Origin: Kineosporia babensis
GTDB lineage: Bacteria > Actinomycetota > Actinomycetes > Actinomycetales > Kineosporiaceae
DNA: 64,000 nucleotides
Reading direction: 5' to 3'
NCBI RefSeq assembly: GCF_021129305.1
Contig: NZ_JAJOMB010000013.1
Span: 1-64,000, forward strand
The translations under genes and the position numbers were made by a program. The notes below the pieces were generated by a model. That model had not been told where the DNA came from. It saw nothing but the letters and a program-made list of their open reading frames with translations, and did not search any database. Shown here piece after piece: positions 1 to 10,568 of the stretch; the stretch's first letter is position 1; each line of letters begins with the position of its first letter.

Positions 1-70
1 GAGGGGGGAGAGGGGGGGGGGGGGGGGCCGCCGCGGCGGGGGCCCGGCCCCGCCTGCTTGTGAGCTCACG
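1..70. repeat. G-rich low-complexity leader with a 16-G homopolymer
   Basis: The first 27 bases are almost pure G, with an unbroken run of sixteen G at 12-27, followed by a C/G-rich stretch up to the first gene at 71. No start signal, ORF or repeat unit is visible. It could be a true G-tract upstream of the cysteine desulfurase gene (G-quadruplex potential) or a sequencing or assembly artefact at a contig edge. The sequence alone cannot decide. Confidence 0.6.
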
Positions 71-1345
71 ATGCCTACACTCGAACCCGTGACTTCCTAC
101 CTCGACCATGCGGCGACCACGCCGATGCGGCCCGAAGCGGTGGCGGCGATGGCTGAGGAAATGGCGTACGCCGGCAACGCCTCGTCCCTTCACTCCTCCG
201 GCCGGCGGGCCCGCCGGGTGGTCGAGGAGGCGCGCGAGCAGATCGGCGTGGCCCTGGGGGCCAGCCCCAGCGAAGTGATCTTCACCGCCGGCGGTACCGA
301 GTCGGACAACCTGGCGGTCAAGGGCCTGTTCTGGGCCCGCCGGGCCGCCGACCAGGGCCGTCGCACGATCGTGGCCACTCCGACCGAGCACCACGCGGTG
401 CTCGATCCGCTGGAGTGGCTGGTCAAGCACGAAGCGGCGGACGTGCGCTGGGCACCGGTCGATCGCGCGGGGCGCGTCGATCTGGACGGTCTCGAACAGC
501 TTTTGGACGAGGTGGGCGAGTCGGTCTCGCTGGTCACCGTGATGTGGGCGAACAACGAGGTCGGGACGGTACAGCCGATCGCCCAGATCGCGGAACTGGC
601 GCACCGGCACGGCATCCCGGTTCACACCGACGCGATCCAGGCCGCCGGGCACCTGCCGTTGGACTTCACCGCCAGCGGGGTCGACTGCCTGAGCATCAGC
701 GGGCACAAGCTGGGCGGGCCGATCTCTTCCGGAGCGCTGCTGGCCCGGCGCGGGCTGGACGTGGTGCCGGGTATGCACGGCGGCGGGCAGGAACGCGGCA
801 TTCGCTCCGGCACCCTCGACGTACCTGCCCTGCGCGCCTTCGCCCTGGCCGCCACCCTGGCGGTGGAGGCCCAGCCGACCGAGAGCGAGCGGATCGCGGC
901 GCTGCGCAACGATCTGGTGCGGGCAGTCTGGGACGCCGTGCCGGACGCGGTTCTCAACGGAGCCGTCCCGCGCGAACTGGACGGTCTGGGACCGACGCTC
1001 GCACCTGCGTCCTCTGCTGTGAGACTGCCGGGCAACGCGCACTTCACCTTCCCCGGCTGCGAGGGCGACTCCCTGCTCTACCTGCTCGATGCGCGCGGGG
1101 TGGAATGTTCCACCGGTTCGGCCTGCCAGGCGGGAGTACCTCAGCCCAGCCATGTGTTGCTGGCCATGGGCGTGCCCGAGGCCACCGCCCGGGGCGCGCT
1201 GCGGTTCTCCCTGGGGCACACCTCCACAGCGTCCGACGTCGCCGCCCTGGCCGAGGCGATCGGGCCGGTGGTGGACCGGGCCCGGGGAGCGGGCATGAGC
1301 TCCGCCCCGACGAAGCAGAAGCAGGCCGAAGAGGTAAAGCGATGA
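71..1345 (+). CDS. cysteine desulfurase (NifS/IscS family)
   Basis: PLP-dependent enzyme that removes sulfur from L-cysteine and passes it as a persulfide to acceptors. 424 aa, slightly longer than the usual 380-400. The N-terminus carries the family motif YLDHAATTP. The SGHK box places the PLP lysine at K213, and the STGSAC box places the persulfide cysteine at C352. ATG at 71. The stop overlaps the next start (ATGA), so it is translationally coupled to mnmA; this pairing is conserved in actinobacteria and implies it is the sulfur donor for tRNA 2-thiolation. Fe-S cluster assembly is a possible second role, but no suf or isc scaffold gene is adjacent. Confidence 0.93.
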   Translation: MPTLEPVTSYLDHAATTPMRPEAVAAMAEEMAYAGNASSLHSSGRRARRVVEEAREQIGVALGASPSEVIFTAGGTESDNLAVKGLFWARRAADQGRRTIVATPTEHHAVLDPLEWLVKHEAADVRWAPVDRAGRVDLDGLEQLLDEVGESVSLVTVMWANNEVGTVQPIAQIAELAHRHGIPVHTDAIQAAGHLPLDFTASGVDCLSISGHKLGGPISSGALLARRGLDVVPGMHGGGQERGIRSGTLDVPALRAFALAATLAVEAQPTESERIAALRNDLVRAVWDAVPDAVLNGAVPRELDGLGPTLAPASSAVRLPGNAHFTFPGCEGDSLLYLLDARGVECSTGSACQAGVPQPSHVLLAMGVPEATARGALRFSLGHTSTASDVAALAEAIGPVVDRARGAGMSSAPTKQKQAEEVKR

Positions 1346-2448
1346 GAGTTCTGGCGGCGATGAGCGGCGGGGTCGACTCGGCCGTGGCCGCGGCCCGCGC
1401 GGTCGACGCCGGTCACGAGGTGGTCGGCGTGCACCTGGCGCTGGCCCGTAACCCCGAGACGCTGCGGGCCGGTGCGCGCGGTTGCTGCACGATCGAGGAC
1501 TCGGGGGACGCCCGCCGGGTGGCCGACGTGCTCGGCATCCCGTTCTACATCTGGGACCTGGCCGAGCGGTTCCAGCAGGACGTGATCGAGGACTTCGTGG
1601 CCGAGTACCGCTCCGGCCGCACCCCCAACCCGTGCGTGCGCTGCAACCAGAAGATCAAGTTCGCGGCGCTGCTGGACAAGGCCGTCGCGCTGGGTTTCGA
1701 CGCGGTCAGCACCGGGCACTACGCGCAGATGATCGACGGCCCGCACGGCCGCGAGCTGCACCGGGCCGTGGACATGGGCAAGGATCAGTCGTACGTGCTG
1801 GCCGTGCTGGAGCCCGAGCGCCTGGCCCGCTCGATCTTCCCGCTGGGCGACACCCTGAAGGAAGACGTGCGCAAGGAGGCCGCCGAGCGCGGTCTGCGAG
1901 TGGCGAAGAAGCCGGACAGCCACGACATCTGCTTCATCTCCGACGGTGACACCCAGGGCTTCCTGGCCAAGCACCTCGGCGAGCAGCCCGGCAAGATCGT
2001 GGACACCAGCGGCGAGCAGCTGGGCGAGCACTCCGGCGCCTACGGCTTCACCGTGGGTCAGCGGCGAGGCCTGTCCATCGGCCGCCCCGCCGCCGACGGC
2101 AAACCGCGCTACGTGCTGTCGATCGAGCCGGTCTCGAACACCGTGGTCGTGGGTTCGGCCGAGGAGCTGAAGGTCAGCGGCATCACCGGTGCCGAGGCCA
2201 CCTGGTGCGCCCCGGTGCCCGAGCCCGGCGCCGAGTTGCACGTCCAGGTACGGGCGCACGGCCGGGCGGTGCCGGCCCGGCTGGTCTCCGCCTCGGTTCC
2301 CGAGCCTTCCGGCGCGGTGCAGACGCTGCCGAGCACGGTGGATGTGGAGCTGATCGAGCCGATCGCGGGGGTTGCCGCCGGGCAGACTCTGGTGCTGTAC
2401 CGGGGCACTCAGGTGATCGGATCGTCCACCATCAGCGCCACCAGCTGA
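1342..2448 (+). CDS. mnmA: tRNA-specific 2-thiouridylase MnmA
   Basis: ATP-dependent thiolation of U34 in tRNA-Lys, -Glu and -Gln in the cytoplasm. 368 aa, normal length. The PP-loop SGGVDS is at residues 8-13. The catalytic cysteine pair is C101 (in [12 protein letters not shown]) and C197 (in SHDICFIS), and the family motif GQRRGLSIG is present in the C-terminal half. The start is the ATG at 1342, overlapping the desulfurase stop by 4 nt. An upstream in-frame extension exists but would run through the preceding gene. tRNA-Gln and tRNA-Glu genes, whose products are likely substrates, lie at 52.3-52.6 kb. Confidence 0.96.
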   Translation: MRVLAAMSGGVDSAVAAARAVDAGHEVVGVHLALARNPETLRAGARGCCTIEDSGDARRVADVLGIPFYIWDLAERFQQDVIEDFVAEYRSGRTPNPCVRCNQKIKFAALLDKAVALGFDAVSTGHYAQMIDGPHGRELHRAVDMGKDQSYVLAVLEPERLARSIFPLGDTLKEDVRKEAAERGLRVAKKPDSHDICFISDGDTQGFLAKHLGEQPGKIVDTSGEQLGEHSGAYGFTVGQRRGLSIGRPAADGKPRYVLSIEPVSNTVVVGSAEELKVSGITGAEATWCAPVPEPGAELHVQVRAHGRAVPARLVSASVPEPSGAVQTLPSTVDVELIEPIAGVAAGQTLVLYRGTQVIGSSTISATS

Positions 2449-2499
2449 ACCGGCCCGCCCTGATTCTTCGCGTTTCGCCTGCTACGTAAGGTGTGGGTC

Positions 2500-3648
2500 G
2501 TGTCGATCGCCCGACCGTCCCGTGACGTGCTGCTGGCCCTGGTTCTCGCGGTGGCCGCGTTCATCCCCGGCAACGGCACGTTCGCCGCGGTGATGGGTGC
2601 GCAGGAGTTGCGCGATCAGGACGCGGACTGGCTCTCGGCGCTCCTGATCCTGGCCCAGTGCCTGCCTCTGGTTCTGCGCCGCACCCGGCCCGCGCTCTGC
2701 CTGGGCCTGGTCGGAGCCGCCTTCGCGGCGTATCAGTTGCTGGGCTACCAGCCGAGTTCCGCCGGGCTCAGTCTGTACCTGGCGCTGTACAGCGTGGGTG
2801 CGCATCTGACCCGGCGGCGGTTCGAAGTGGTTGTCGCAGCCGGGGTTTCGTACCTCGTAGTGGCGGTGGTGCTGCTGCAGGGCCCCTATGCCGAGCGGCC
2901 GATCGACGCGGTGACCTTCGTACCCGTGCTGGCGCTGTTCTGGCTGATCGGGGAGGGCGTGCGGGCGCGGGCCAATGCCGAGGCCGCGCGCCGGGCGGCC
3001 CAAGAGCGTGAGGCGGTGGCCGCCGAACGGGCCCGGATCGCCCGGGAACTGCACGATGTGGTGACTCATCACGTCACGGCCATGGTGGTGCAGTCCGAGG
3101 CACTTCCCTTTCTGCTGCCGCACAACCCCGACAAGGTGCGCGTGGGCCTGGCCACGATCAGCACCACCGGCCGGTCCGCGATGACCGACCTGCGCGAACT
3201 GCTCGACGTGCTGCACGACCCGGGCACCCCGATCGAGAGCACCCCGGCCCGCGAAGGCCTGGAAACCCTGATCGAGCGCGCCCGTTCGGCCGGCCAGCCG
3301 ATCGAGTTCACCCAGCACGGCGAGGCCGGGACCCTGCCCACCGGCCTGGCGCTGGCCCTGCAACGTGTGGTGCAGGAGTCGCTGACCAATGCCCTGAAGC
3401 ACGCTCCCGGTCGTGCTGTGGACGTCACGCTTACCTATTCCCCGGATGCAGTAGACCTCGCCGTGGTGACCACGCCGGGCTCGACCGTGCGTCGTCGGCC
3501 CTGGGCGCGTTCGGGGCGGGGCATTGCGGGGATGCGCGACCGGGTGGCTGCTTTCGGCGGTGAGCTGACCGCTGGGGGAGACGCCGACGGGAGCTTCGCA
3601 GTGCGGGCGTGGCTGCCGCGCAAGAGCGTAGCGACAAGGGGCGGATGA
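2500..3648 (+). CDS. NarL-type sensor histidine kinase, orphan
   Basis: About 382 aa. The first 160 residues are hydrophobic with roughly five membrane segments and no large extracellular domain. A HisKA_3 dimerisation box follows (RELHDVVTHH, phospho-acceptor H185), then an HATPase_c domain with N-box QESLTNALKHA and G-box GRGIAGMRDRV. GTG at 2500 is preferred because AAGG lies 9 nt upstream; GTG 2491 is an in-frame alternative with the AAGG abutting it. Kinases of this type normally sit next to a LuxR-family response regulator, but none is present on either side: upstream is mnmA and downstream a convergent VOC gene. The partner must be elsewhere. Signal unknown. Confidence 0.88.
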   Translation: MSIARPSRDVLLALVLAVAAFIPGNGTFAAVMGAQELRDQDADWLSALLILAQCLPLVLRRTRPALCLGLVGAAFAAYQLLGYQPSSAGLSLYLALYSVGAHLTRRRFEVVVAAGVSYLVVAVVLLQGPYAERPIDAVTFVPVLALFWLIGEGVRARANAEAARRAAQEREAVAAERARIARELHDVVTHHVTAMVVQSEALPFLLPHNPDKVRVGLATISTTGRSAMTDLRELLDVLHDPGTPIESTPAREGLETLIERARSAGQPIEFTQHGEAGTLPTGLALALQRVVQESLTNALKHAPGRAVDVTLTYSPDAVDLAVVTTPGSTVRRRPWARSGRGIAGMRDRVAAFGGELTAGGDADGSFAVRAWLPRKSVATRGG

Positions 3649-3681
3649 GCTTCCACCCCGGCATCACGACGGAGGCTCGTT

Positions 3682-4485
3682 TTAGCCGGGCGGCTGCATG
3701 AGCCAGAAGCGACTGCCCCAGGGGTCGCGGAGCGAGGCCATCCGGCCGAACGGGGACTCGAAGTCGCGGCGGACGATCCGGCCGCCGGTGGACTCGGCGA
3801 ACTCCAGGGCCGCGGTGATGTCGCGGACCTGGAAATACACCAGCCAATAAGGGGCGGCGTCGTCCTCGCCCATCATCGGACCCATCCCGCCCAGAGGCCA
3901 TTCCTCGTCCGGGTGGGCAAAAGTCTGGTAGCTGCTGTCCGCCTCCATCTCGGCCGGCAGTGCTTCGTTGCGGAAGTCGAAGAGCTTGCCGTAGAAGGCT
4001 CGGGCCACAGTGGGATTCGGCGTGCGTAGGTCATCCCAGACGAATGAACCGGGGTCGCGCACGTAGGCCGCGCCGATGGATTCACCTGCCTGCCAGAGCC
4101 CGAACGGAGCGCCGGTCGGGTCGCAGGCGACGGCGCGATGCCCCCGGGAGCCAGATGCCTGGGGCTGCAGCAGAATCTGCCCGTTGTTGGCGTTTACGGC
4201 TTCCAGGGAGGCATTGAGGTTGTCCGTGGCGAAATAGTTCAGCCAGCCGGTGGGCCGTCCGGTCTCCTCGCTGGGGCTGTGCAGGATGTCCTCGTGGATC
4301 TCCCTGATGCCGGAAGCTTCTACCCCGTCCACGGTGGCCAGTACTAGCGCATGATCGGACGTAGAGCGTTCGAACGACCAGCCCAGCAAAGGCCCGTAGA
4401 ACGCCTTGGCTGCTTCCACGTCTTCCACTGCGAGTTCGGTCCAGCACGGTGTGCCCGCGCGCCAGCGTTCGGTGCGGATTCCCAC
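3682..4485 (-). CDS. VOC (glyoxalase/bleomycin-resistance fold) protein, two domains
   Basis: 267 aa made of two vicinal-oxygen-chelate repeats, roughly 8-125 and 135-265. Each begins with the typical pattern of a beta strand then AKAFYGPLLGW or ARAFYGKLFDF, and ends with DPTGAPFGLWQ or DPWGSRFWLMQ. Many relatives are annotated as lactoylglutathione lyase-like or antibiotic-binding proteins; the substrate cannot be read from the sequence. The start is the GTG at 4485 with GGGAGG just upstream. Longer in-frame starts at higher coordinates lack such a site and add an Arg-rich non-family stretch. Convergent with the histidine kinase; 33 bp separate the stops. Confidence 0.85.
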   Translation of the reverse strand: MGIRTERWRAGTPCWTELAVEDVEAAKAFYGPLLGWSFERSTSDHALVLATVDGVEASGIREIHEDILHSPSEETGRPTGWLNYFATDNLNASLEAVNANNGQILLQPQASGSRGHRAVACDPTGAPFGLWQAGESIGAAYVRDPGSFVWDDLRTPNPTVARAFYGKLFDFRNEALPAEMEADSSYQTFAHPDEEWPLGGMGPMMGEDDAAPYWLVYFQVRDITAALEFAESTGGRIVRRDFESPFGRMASLRDPWGSRFWLMQPPG

Positions 4486-4577
4486 GTACGCCTCCCGTCT
4501 GCGTCGGGCGCTGCGCGCAGCGTCCGTCCCCTCGAATCGTGCGGATAGTAACCGCTCGATCACCGTACTGCGCGGAG

Positions 4578-4746
4578 CTAGGGAGTGTTTTGGAAGTCGC
4601 TGCCGTAGCGAGGAGGTGCCCGGTGGTCGTCTGGCAAGCCGTTGGAGCGCCCTCGTAGCGGTGTTCTACGTGGGCGTTCCAACGGCGCAGTCCAGGCGGC
4701 CACCGGGTGCCCCGCAGTAGGCATGGACTTCCAAAACACGACCTAG
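4578..4746 (+). repeat. 169-bp full-length hairpin element, copy 1 (MITE-like or structured RNA)
   Basis: The whole segment folds back on itself. The outer 21-nt arms (4578-4598 and 4726-4746) match at 19 of 21 positions and both end in CTAG, which could be a 4-bp target duplication or the arm ends. The inner parts pair imperfectly down to a small apex near 4650-4665. Two blocks, CCGTAGCGAGGAGGTGCCCG (from 4603) and CCGGGTGCCCCGCAGTAGGC (4703-4722), recur in the element at 53671-53837. No ORF of credible coding character and no transposase are inside. It lies between the divergently transcribed VOC and 231-aa genes. Confidence 0.85.
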
Positions 4747-4777
4747 CCTGGCAGGAGGGTCGGGAAGGGGTGAATGC

Positions 4778-5473
4778 ATGACGGTGGTGGGGCCAGGGGA
4801 GATGCTGGCTACCCATGGGCGAACGGTTTACCCCCGAGGCGCGGATCCCGGGCGGCAGGCTTTCGTCGAAGGACGCGAGCGGCGGCGTTTCGCTGAACGG
4901 CTTGCCGATGCGCAAAGGGCGGCGCAACTGCCGGAGGGGAGGGCTCGTCATCTGGTGGAGCGTTTCGCGCCCCTGCAGGGAATTGGTGGCCTGACGTTGT
5001 ACCTGGGCGAGGGGGAGTTGCTGGCCCGGTTGTACGGGGCAGTGATCGATCTGGTGCCTGAGTTGGTCCCCGCGGCAACAGATCTCGCCGAGGCTGCCGA
5101 ACTGGGCGAGGAATCGGTGGTCGATCTGCTGCTCGCGGAGGTGGATCGAGACGTCCGTTTGCTGCTCGACGAGACCCCGGAGCGACTTTGGGCGGTGCTC
5201 GGAGTGCGTTCACCGGTCAGCTCTTTCGTTGGGGTAAGGCAGATTCTGGACGCGCTGCTCGTGGTCGCAGACGACGGTCACGCTCCTGGTACGCGGGTAC
5301 GGATGCTGGCCGGGTCGGCTGCAGGGAGGGTCGGCACGGTGGTCGGGGCGGTGTGGGGCTCGCAGGGGGCGCCGGTTGGGTACCGCATTTGGGACGATGT
5401 GAGCGGCGTAGAGCTCGGAGCTGCCACCGGGGATCTGGTTGTGCTGGCGGGGCAGGAGTGCCTGGGGCGTTAG
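4778..5473 (+). CDS. hypothetical protein, 231 aa
   Basis: Family not recognised. ATG at 4778 with GAAGGGG seven bases upstream. The N-terminal 60 residues are Arg/Glu-rich and probably helical. The middle (70-150) has acidic, Leu-rich helices. The last 60 residues look beta-rich with a GTVVGAVWG segment, reminiscent of a small barrel, but no defined motif can be named. No signal peptide or membrane segment. It is transcribed away from the hairpin element and toward the MetE-like gene, with a 98-bp gap. Codon use is like the neighbours, which supports it being a real gene. Confidence 0.7.
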   Translation: MTVVGPGEMLATHGRTVYPRGADPGRQAFVEGRERRRFAERLADAQRAAQLPEGRARHLVERFAPLQGIGGLTLYLGEGELLARLYGAVIDLVPELVPAATDLAEAAELGEESVVDLLLAEVDRDVRLLLDETPERLWAVLGVRSPVSSFVGVRQILDALLVVADDGHAPGTRVRMLAGSAAGRVGTVVGAVWGSQGAPVGYRIWDDVSGVELGAATGDLVVLAGQECLGR

Positions 5474-5571
5474 TTCTCAAATCAGGGACGGTGTGGTCGC
5501 CCTCCAGGAGGGGCTGCGGCTTCGCGGGGAGCACGGCGTTTTGGGGGCTGCGGGCACCGTAGGCTCAGGGT

Positions 5572-6654
5572 GTGTCGTCGTCCTCTTTCCTGCATCTGCC
5601 CGGTGACCTCCCGCTCGACCTGCCCGGCGACGAGCCGGAGAACCAGGTGACGATCGGTCCGGCGGCCGCCTCCGGCATCGGCTCGTGGCCGGGTACCGAC
5701 GTTGTCGACACCATGCGCATCACGTTCGGTGAGCTCGGCGAGGCGCCGGCCATCCCGTATCTCCCGGAGTTGCCTGCTCGTGGTCCCGGTGCGGACATGA
5801 TCGGCCGGGGTGCCGGGCTGCTCGTCGACCTGCCGGTGGACCTGCAGCCCTCGGGCTGGCGCCTGGTCGATCACCCGGGCCGTGACCACAAGCGCACCAG
5901 GGCCTGGCTGCGGCAGGACCTGGACGTACTGGCGGAGATCGGTGACAGCTACGAGGGCCTGCTGAAGCTGCAGGTCACCGGCCCCTGGACGCTCGCTGCG
6001 AACCTCTGGCTGCCCCGCCTGGAACGGGTCGTGGTGGATCCGGGTGCCTGCCGGGACCTGATCGCCTCGCTCGCCGAAGGCCTGTCCCAGCACCTTCAGG
6101 AAGTGGCCCGGCTGCTGCCCAGGGCCCAACTGCTGCTGCAGGTGGACGAGCCCTCGGTGCCGGCCGTGCTGGACGGCTCGCTGCCCACCGCCAGCGGGTT
6201 CGGCCGGTTGCGGGCGATCGAGGAGCCGGTCGTGATCGAAGGCCTGACCACCGTGCTGGAAGCCGCGCGATCCGCCGGGGCGGTGCGCACCATCATCCAC
6301 AGTTGTGCTCCCAAGCCGCCCGTGCGCACTCTGCTGCGTACCGGCGCGGACGCCCTAGCCCTGGACATCAGCCTGCTCGACACCCAGCGCTGGGAGCAGA
6401 TGGCCGAGGCGACCGAGAACGGGACCACCCTCTGGGCCGGCGCTGTGCCGACAACCGGTGCTGCTCGTCCGCAAGCAGTTGCCGACGCGATCTGGAACCC
6501 CTGGCGCAAGCTCGGCCTGGATCCCAAGTCGGCCGCCGACGTGGTGCTGACCCCGGCCTGCGGACTGGCGGGATCTTCGCCGCAGCAGGCCCGTTCGGCG
6601 CTGAAGGTGGCGCGCGAGGCAGCCCGGATCCTGGCCGACCGGGCCTTCGAGTAG
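5572..6654 (+). CDS. MetE C-terminal-domain-like (cobalamin-independent methionine synthase family) protein
   Basis: 360 aa, about half of full MetE and lacking the N-terminal barrel. It resembles the short actinobacterial UROD/MetE-like proteins encoded just before ligA. Candidate zinc ligands are H243 and C245 (IIHSCAPK) and C330 (TPACGLAG). The glutamate ligand of true MetE is not obvious; DISLLD lies in that area. SWPGTD near the N-terminus is a family motif. GTG start at 5572 with a weak ribosome site. It probably transfers a methyl or related one-carbon group using a zinc-activated thiol, but the acceptor and donor are unknown, so it should not be equated with methionine synthase. Confidence 0.75.
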   Translation: MSSSSFLHLPGDLPLDLPGDEPENQVTIGPAAASGIGSWPGTDVVDTMRITFGELGEAPAIPYLPELPARGPGADMIGRGAGLLVDLPVDLQPSGWRLVDHPGRDHKRTRAWLRQDLDVLAEIGDSYEGLLKLQVTGPWTLAANLWLPRLERVVVDPGACRDLIASLAEGLSQHLQEVARLLPRAQLLLQVDEPSVPAVLDGSLPTASGFGRLRAIEEPVVIEGLTTVLEAARSAGAVRTIIHSCAPKPPVRTLLRTGADALALDISLLDTQRWEQMAEATENGTTLWAGAVPTTGAARPQAVADAIWNPWRKLGLDPKSAADVVLTPACGLAGSSPQQARSALKVAREAARILADRAFE

Positions 6655-8883
<2,229 letters not shown>

Positions 8884-9013
8884 CTGAAGACGTCGGGGCT
8901 CCGGGGAGGTGCGACCGGCGGCGATGGTGACGTGCGTGCGGCGGTGACGCTGCGGTTGGTGTGATTTGCTCGGGGAGGTGCAACGCGGGGCAAGCGGAAG
9001 GCGTCTGCTGGCT

Positions 9014-9436
9014 GTGTTCGAGAGCGGGCAGTTCACCAGCGCCACTGGCCCAGATTCCGGGGGCCAGGGTTCTGGCTCTCAGCAGATTTCTCGAGAGCAG
9101 GGTTCTCCGGAGCAGGGTTCTCAGGAGCTGAGTCTTCCGGAGCAGGGCTCGGAGCGGCCGTCGTGGCTGCGGCGCTGGGTGGTGAACCCAACTGTCACGG
9201 TCTTCACCGCGATCAACGTCCATGTCGTGCAGCCCGGGGTGGCGTTGGCCGGTCTGCTGGTCCGGCTCTTCTACCGCTACGTCCTGTGCCCCATCGGCTG
9301 GAGCCTGCGCTGGATCTGGCGGCGGGTGATCGGACCGGTACTGGAACTGCTGTCGCTCATCGCCGACCTGTTCTCCTTCGTGTTCCACGTGGTGCTGTTG
9401 CCGTTCCGCCTGATCGGCCGGCTGCTCGACTGGTAG
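9014..9436 (+). CDS. small membrane protein with Ser/Gln/Glu-rich N-terminus, relative of the next gene
   Basis: About 140 aa from the GTG at 9014 (GGAAGG upstream); in-frame GTG 8978 and TTG 8966 are alternatives. Residues 1-55 are polar and contain near-repeats of EQGSPEQGSQ. The remaining 85 are hydrophobic and aromatic with several Arg. The segment LFYRYVLCPIGWSLRWIWRR resembles one and a half of the 12-residue aromatic/Pro repeats in the following protein, so the two look like paralogues. Transcribed with it (64-bp gap) and downstream of ligA. Family not recognised; probably membrane associated. Confidence 0.6.
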   Translation: MFESGQFTSATGPDSGGQGSGSQQISREQGSPEQGSQELSLPEQGSERPSWLRRWVVNPTVTVFTAINVHVVQPGVALAGLLVRLFYRYVLCPIGWSLRWIWRRVIGPVLELLSLIADLFSFVFHVVLLPFRLIGRLLDW

Positions 9437-9500
9437 CCGTGTCTGCCACGTCTCACCGAAACTGTGCAACGGCGGCCCGGACGCGGACGTCTGCACGCAC

Positions 9501-10496
9501 GTGAGCACGCAGCCCGATCAGCCGTTCCGGACCGAGGCGGAAGTTCCGGTCCTGATCCGGGCTTTCGCCGTGGTCTTCGTCCTTCCGTTCCGGCTGGCCT
9601 GGGAACTGCTCCTGGTCCTGGCCCGGCGGGTGGACCGGTACCTGCTCAAGCCGCTCGGCCGGGTCTTCGTCCTGCTCGTGGTGGCACCGCTGGTCTGGGT
9701 CTGGCAGCGGGTGGTGGTTGCCACGGCCCGGTTCCTGCTGCAGTACCTGGTGATCGTGCCGGGAGCGTTCATCTGGCGCTACCTCGTCGTGCTGCCCAGC
9801 GCATTCCTGTGGCACTACCTGGTGGAGATCCCCGCGGCGTTCGTCTGTCGCTACCTGGTTCTGGCCCCGATGGCTTTCGTGTGGCGCTATCTGGTGGTGC
9901 CGCCGCTCAGCTTCGTCTGGCGCTATCTGATCGCAGCGCCGGGGGCGTTCCTGTGGCGCTACCTGGTCGTGCTGCCCGGCACGTTCGTGTGGCACTACCT
10001 GGTGGAGATCCCGGCATTGTTCGTCTGGCGGTATCTGGTGGTGACGCCGGCAGTCTTCGCCTGGCAGAACCTGATCGTCGCGCCAGCCGGATTCGCCTGG
10101 CGGTACCTGGTCGTGGCCCCGGCCGTGCTGGCCTGGGCCTATCTGGTCGTGGCGCCGAGTGTCCTCCTCTGGCAGTACCTGGTGGTCGTTCCCGGCCGCT
10201 TCGTCTGGCATCAGGTGCTCAGGCCGCTGAACCGTCTGCTGAATGCTCTGTTCGCGTACCTGGTGGTCAGGCCGATCGTCTGGGTGCTGACCAAGTTCTA
10301 CGAGTACGTCCTGCTGCCGGGCTGGCGGGGAGCCGGCCGGCTGCTGCGCTTCCTGTACCGCCTGACCCTGCGTCCGATGTTCCGGGCCGTCGGCTGGGTC
10401 TGGCGCAACACCGTGGTAGCCGCCGCCCGCACGTTCCGGATCGCGCTGCGCCAGACCGGTAGCGCCGTGCGCAGCTTCCTGCGGGCGATCCCCTGA
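9501..10496 (+). CDS. membrane protein with thirteen 12-residue aromatic/proline repeats
   Basis: 331 aa, no recognised family. After a hydrophobic lead-in, residues 77-232 consist of exactly thirteen consecutive 12-residue units of consensus [A/V]-F-V-W-R-Y-L-V-V-A-P-A; examples are AFVWRYLVVPPL and TFVWHYLVEIPA. Each unit has one basic or polar residue (R/H/Q) between W and Y, and one proline at unit position 11. A further 100 residues continue W/R/L-rich. No signal peptide, enzyme motif or cytoplasmic domain is visible. GTG at 9501 with a poor ribosome site. The repeat is kept at protein level while codons differ between units, which argues for selection. Function unknown; membrane-inserted or membrane-coating structure is an inference. 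Confidence 0.7.
   Translation: MSTQPDQPFRTEAEVPVLIRAFAVVFVLPFRLAWELLLVLARRVDRYLLKPLGRVFVLLVVAPLVWVWQRVVVATARFLLQYLVIVPGAFIWRYLVVLPSAFLWHYLVEIPAAFVCRYLVLAPMAFVWRYLVVPPLSFVWRYLIAAPGAFLWRYLVVLPGTFVWHYLVEIPALFVWRYLVVTPAVFAWQNLIVAPAGFAWRYLVVAPAVLAWAYLVVAPSVLLWQYLVVVPGRFVWHQVLRPLNRLLNALFAYLVVRPIVWVLTKFYEYVLLPGWRGAGRLLRFLYRLTLRPMFRAVGWVWRNTVVAAARTFRIALRQTGSAVRSFLRAIP
9729..10196 (+). repeat. thirteen tandem 36-bp repeats inside the aromatic-repeat gene
   Basis: 468 bp made of thirteen in-frame 36-bp units with no gaps, each encoding F-x-W-x-Y-L-V-x-x-P. Units share cores such as TGGCGCTACCTGGT and TGGCACTACCTGGTGGAGAT (the second occurs twice, six units apart less one). The arrays on the opposite strand give a periodic but meaningless Gln/Asp-rich ORF. 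The variation between units is largely at synonymous or conservative positions. Confidence 0.92.
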
Positions 10497-10568
10497 AGCG
10501 GCTGCCGGTACGTCCCAAATCGGTAGAAGGCACTGGGCGAACCCGGCCGATCATGATGGGATTCGCCG

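Noticed and set aside
415-1341. Long upstream in-frame extension of mnmA
   Set aside because: It runs through the cysteine desulfurase gene in another frame; MnmA begins at the PP-loop start at 1342.
4406-4720. Short ORFs crossing the first hairpin element
   Set aside because: They span the palindrome and the antisense of the VOC gene; no start signal, so not treated as a transposase remnant.
9453-10211. 252-aa minus-strand ORF with a perfect-looking 12-residue Gln/Asp/His repeat
   Set aside because: It is the antisense of the aromatic-repeat gene; its periodicity is a shadow of the 36-bp repeat, and it lacks a start signal.
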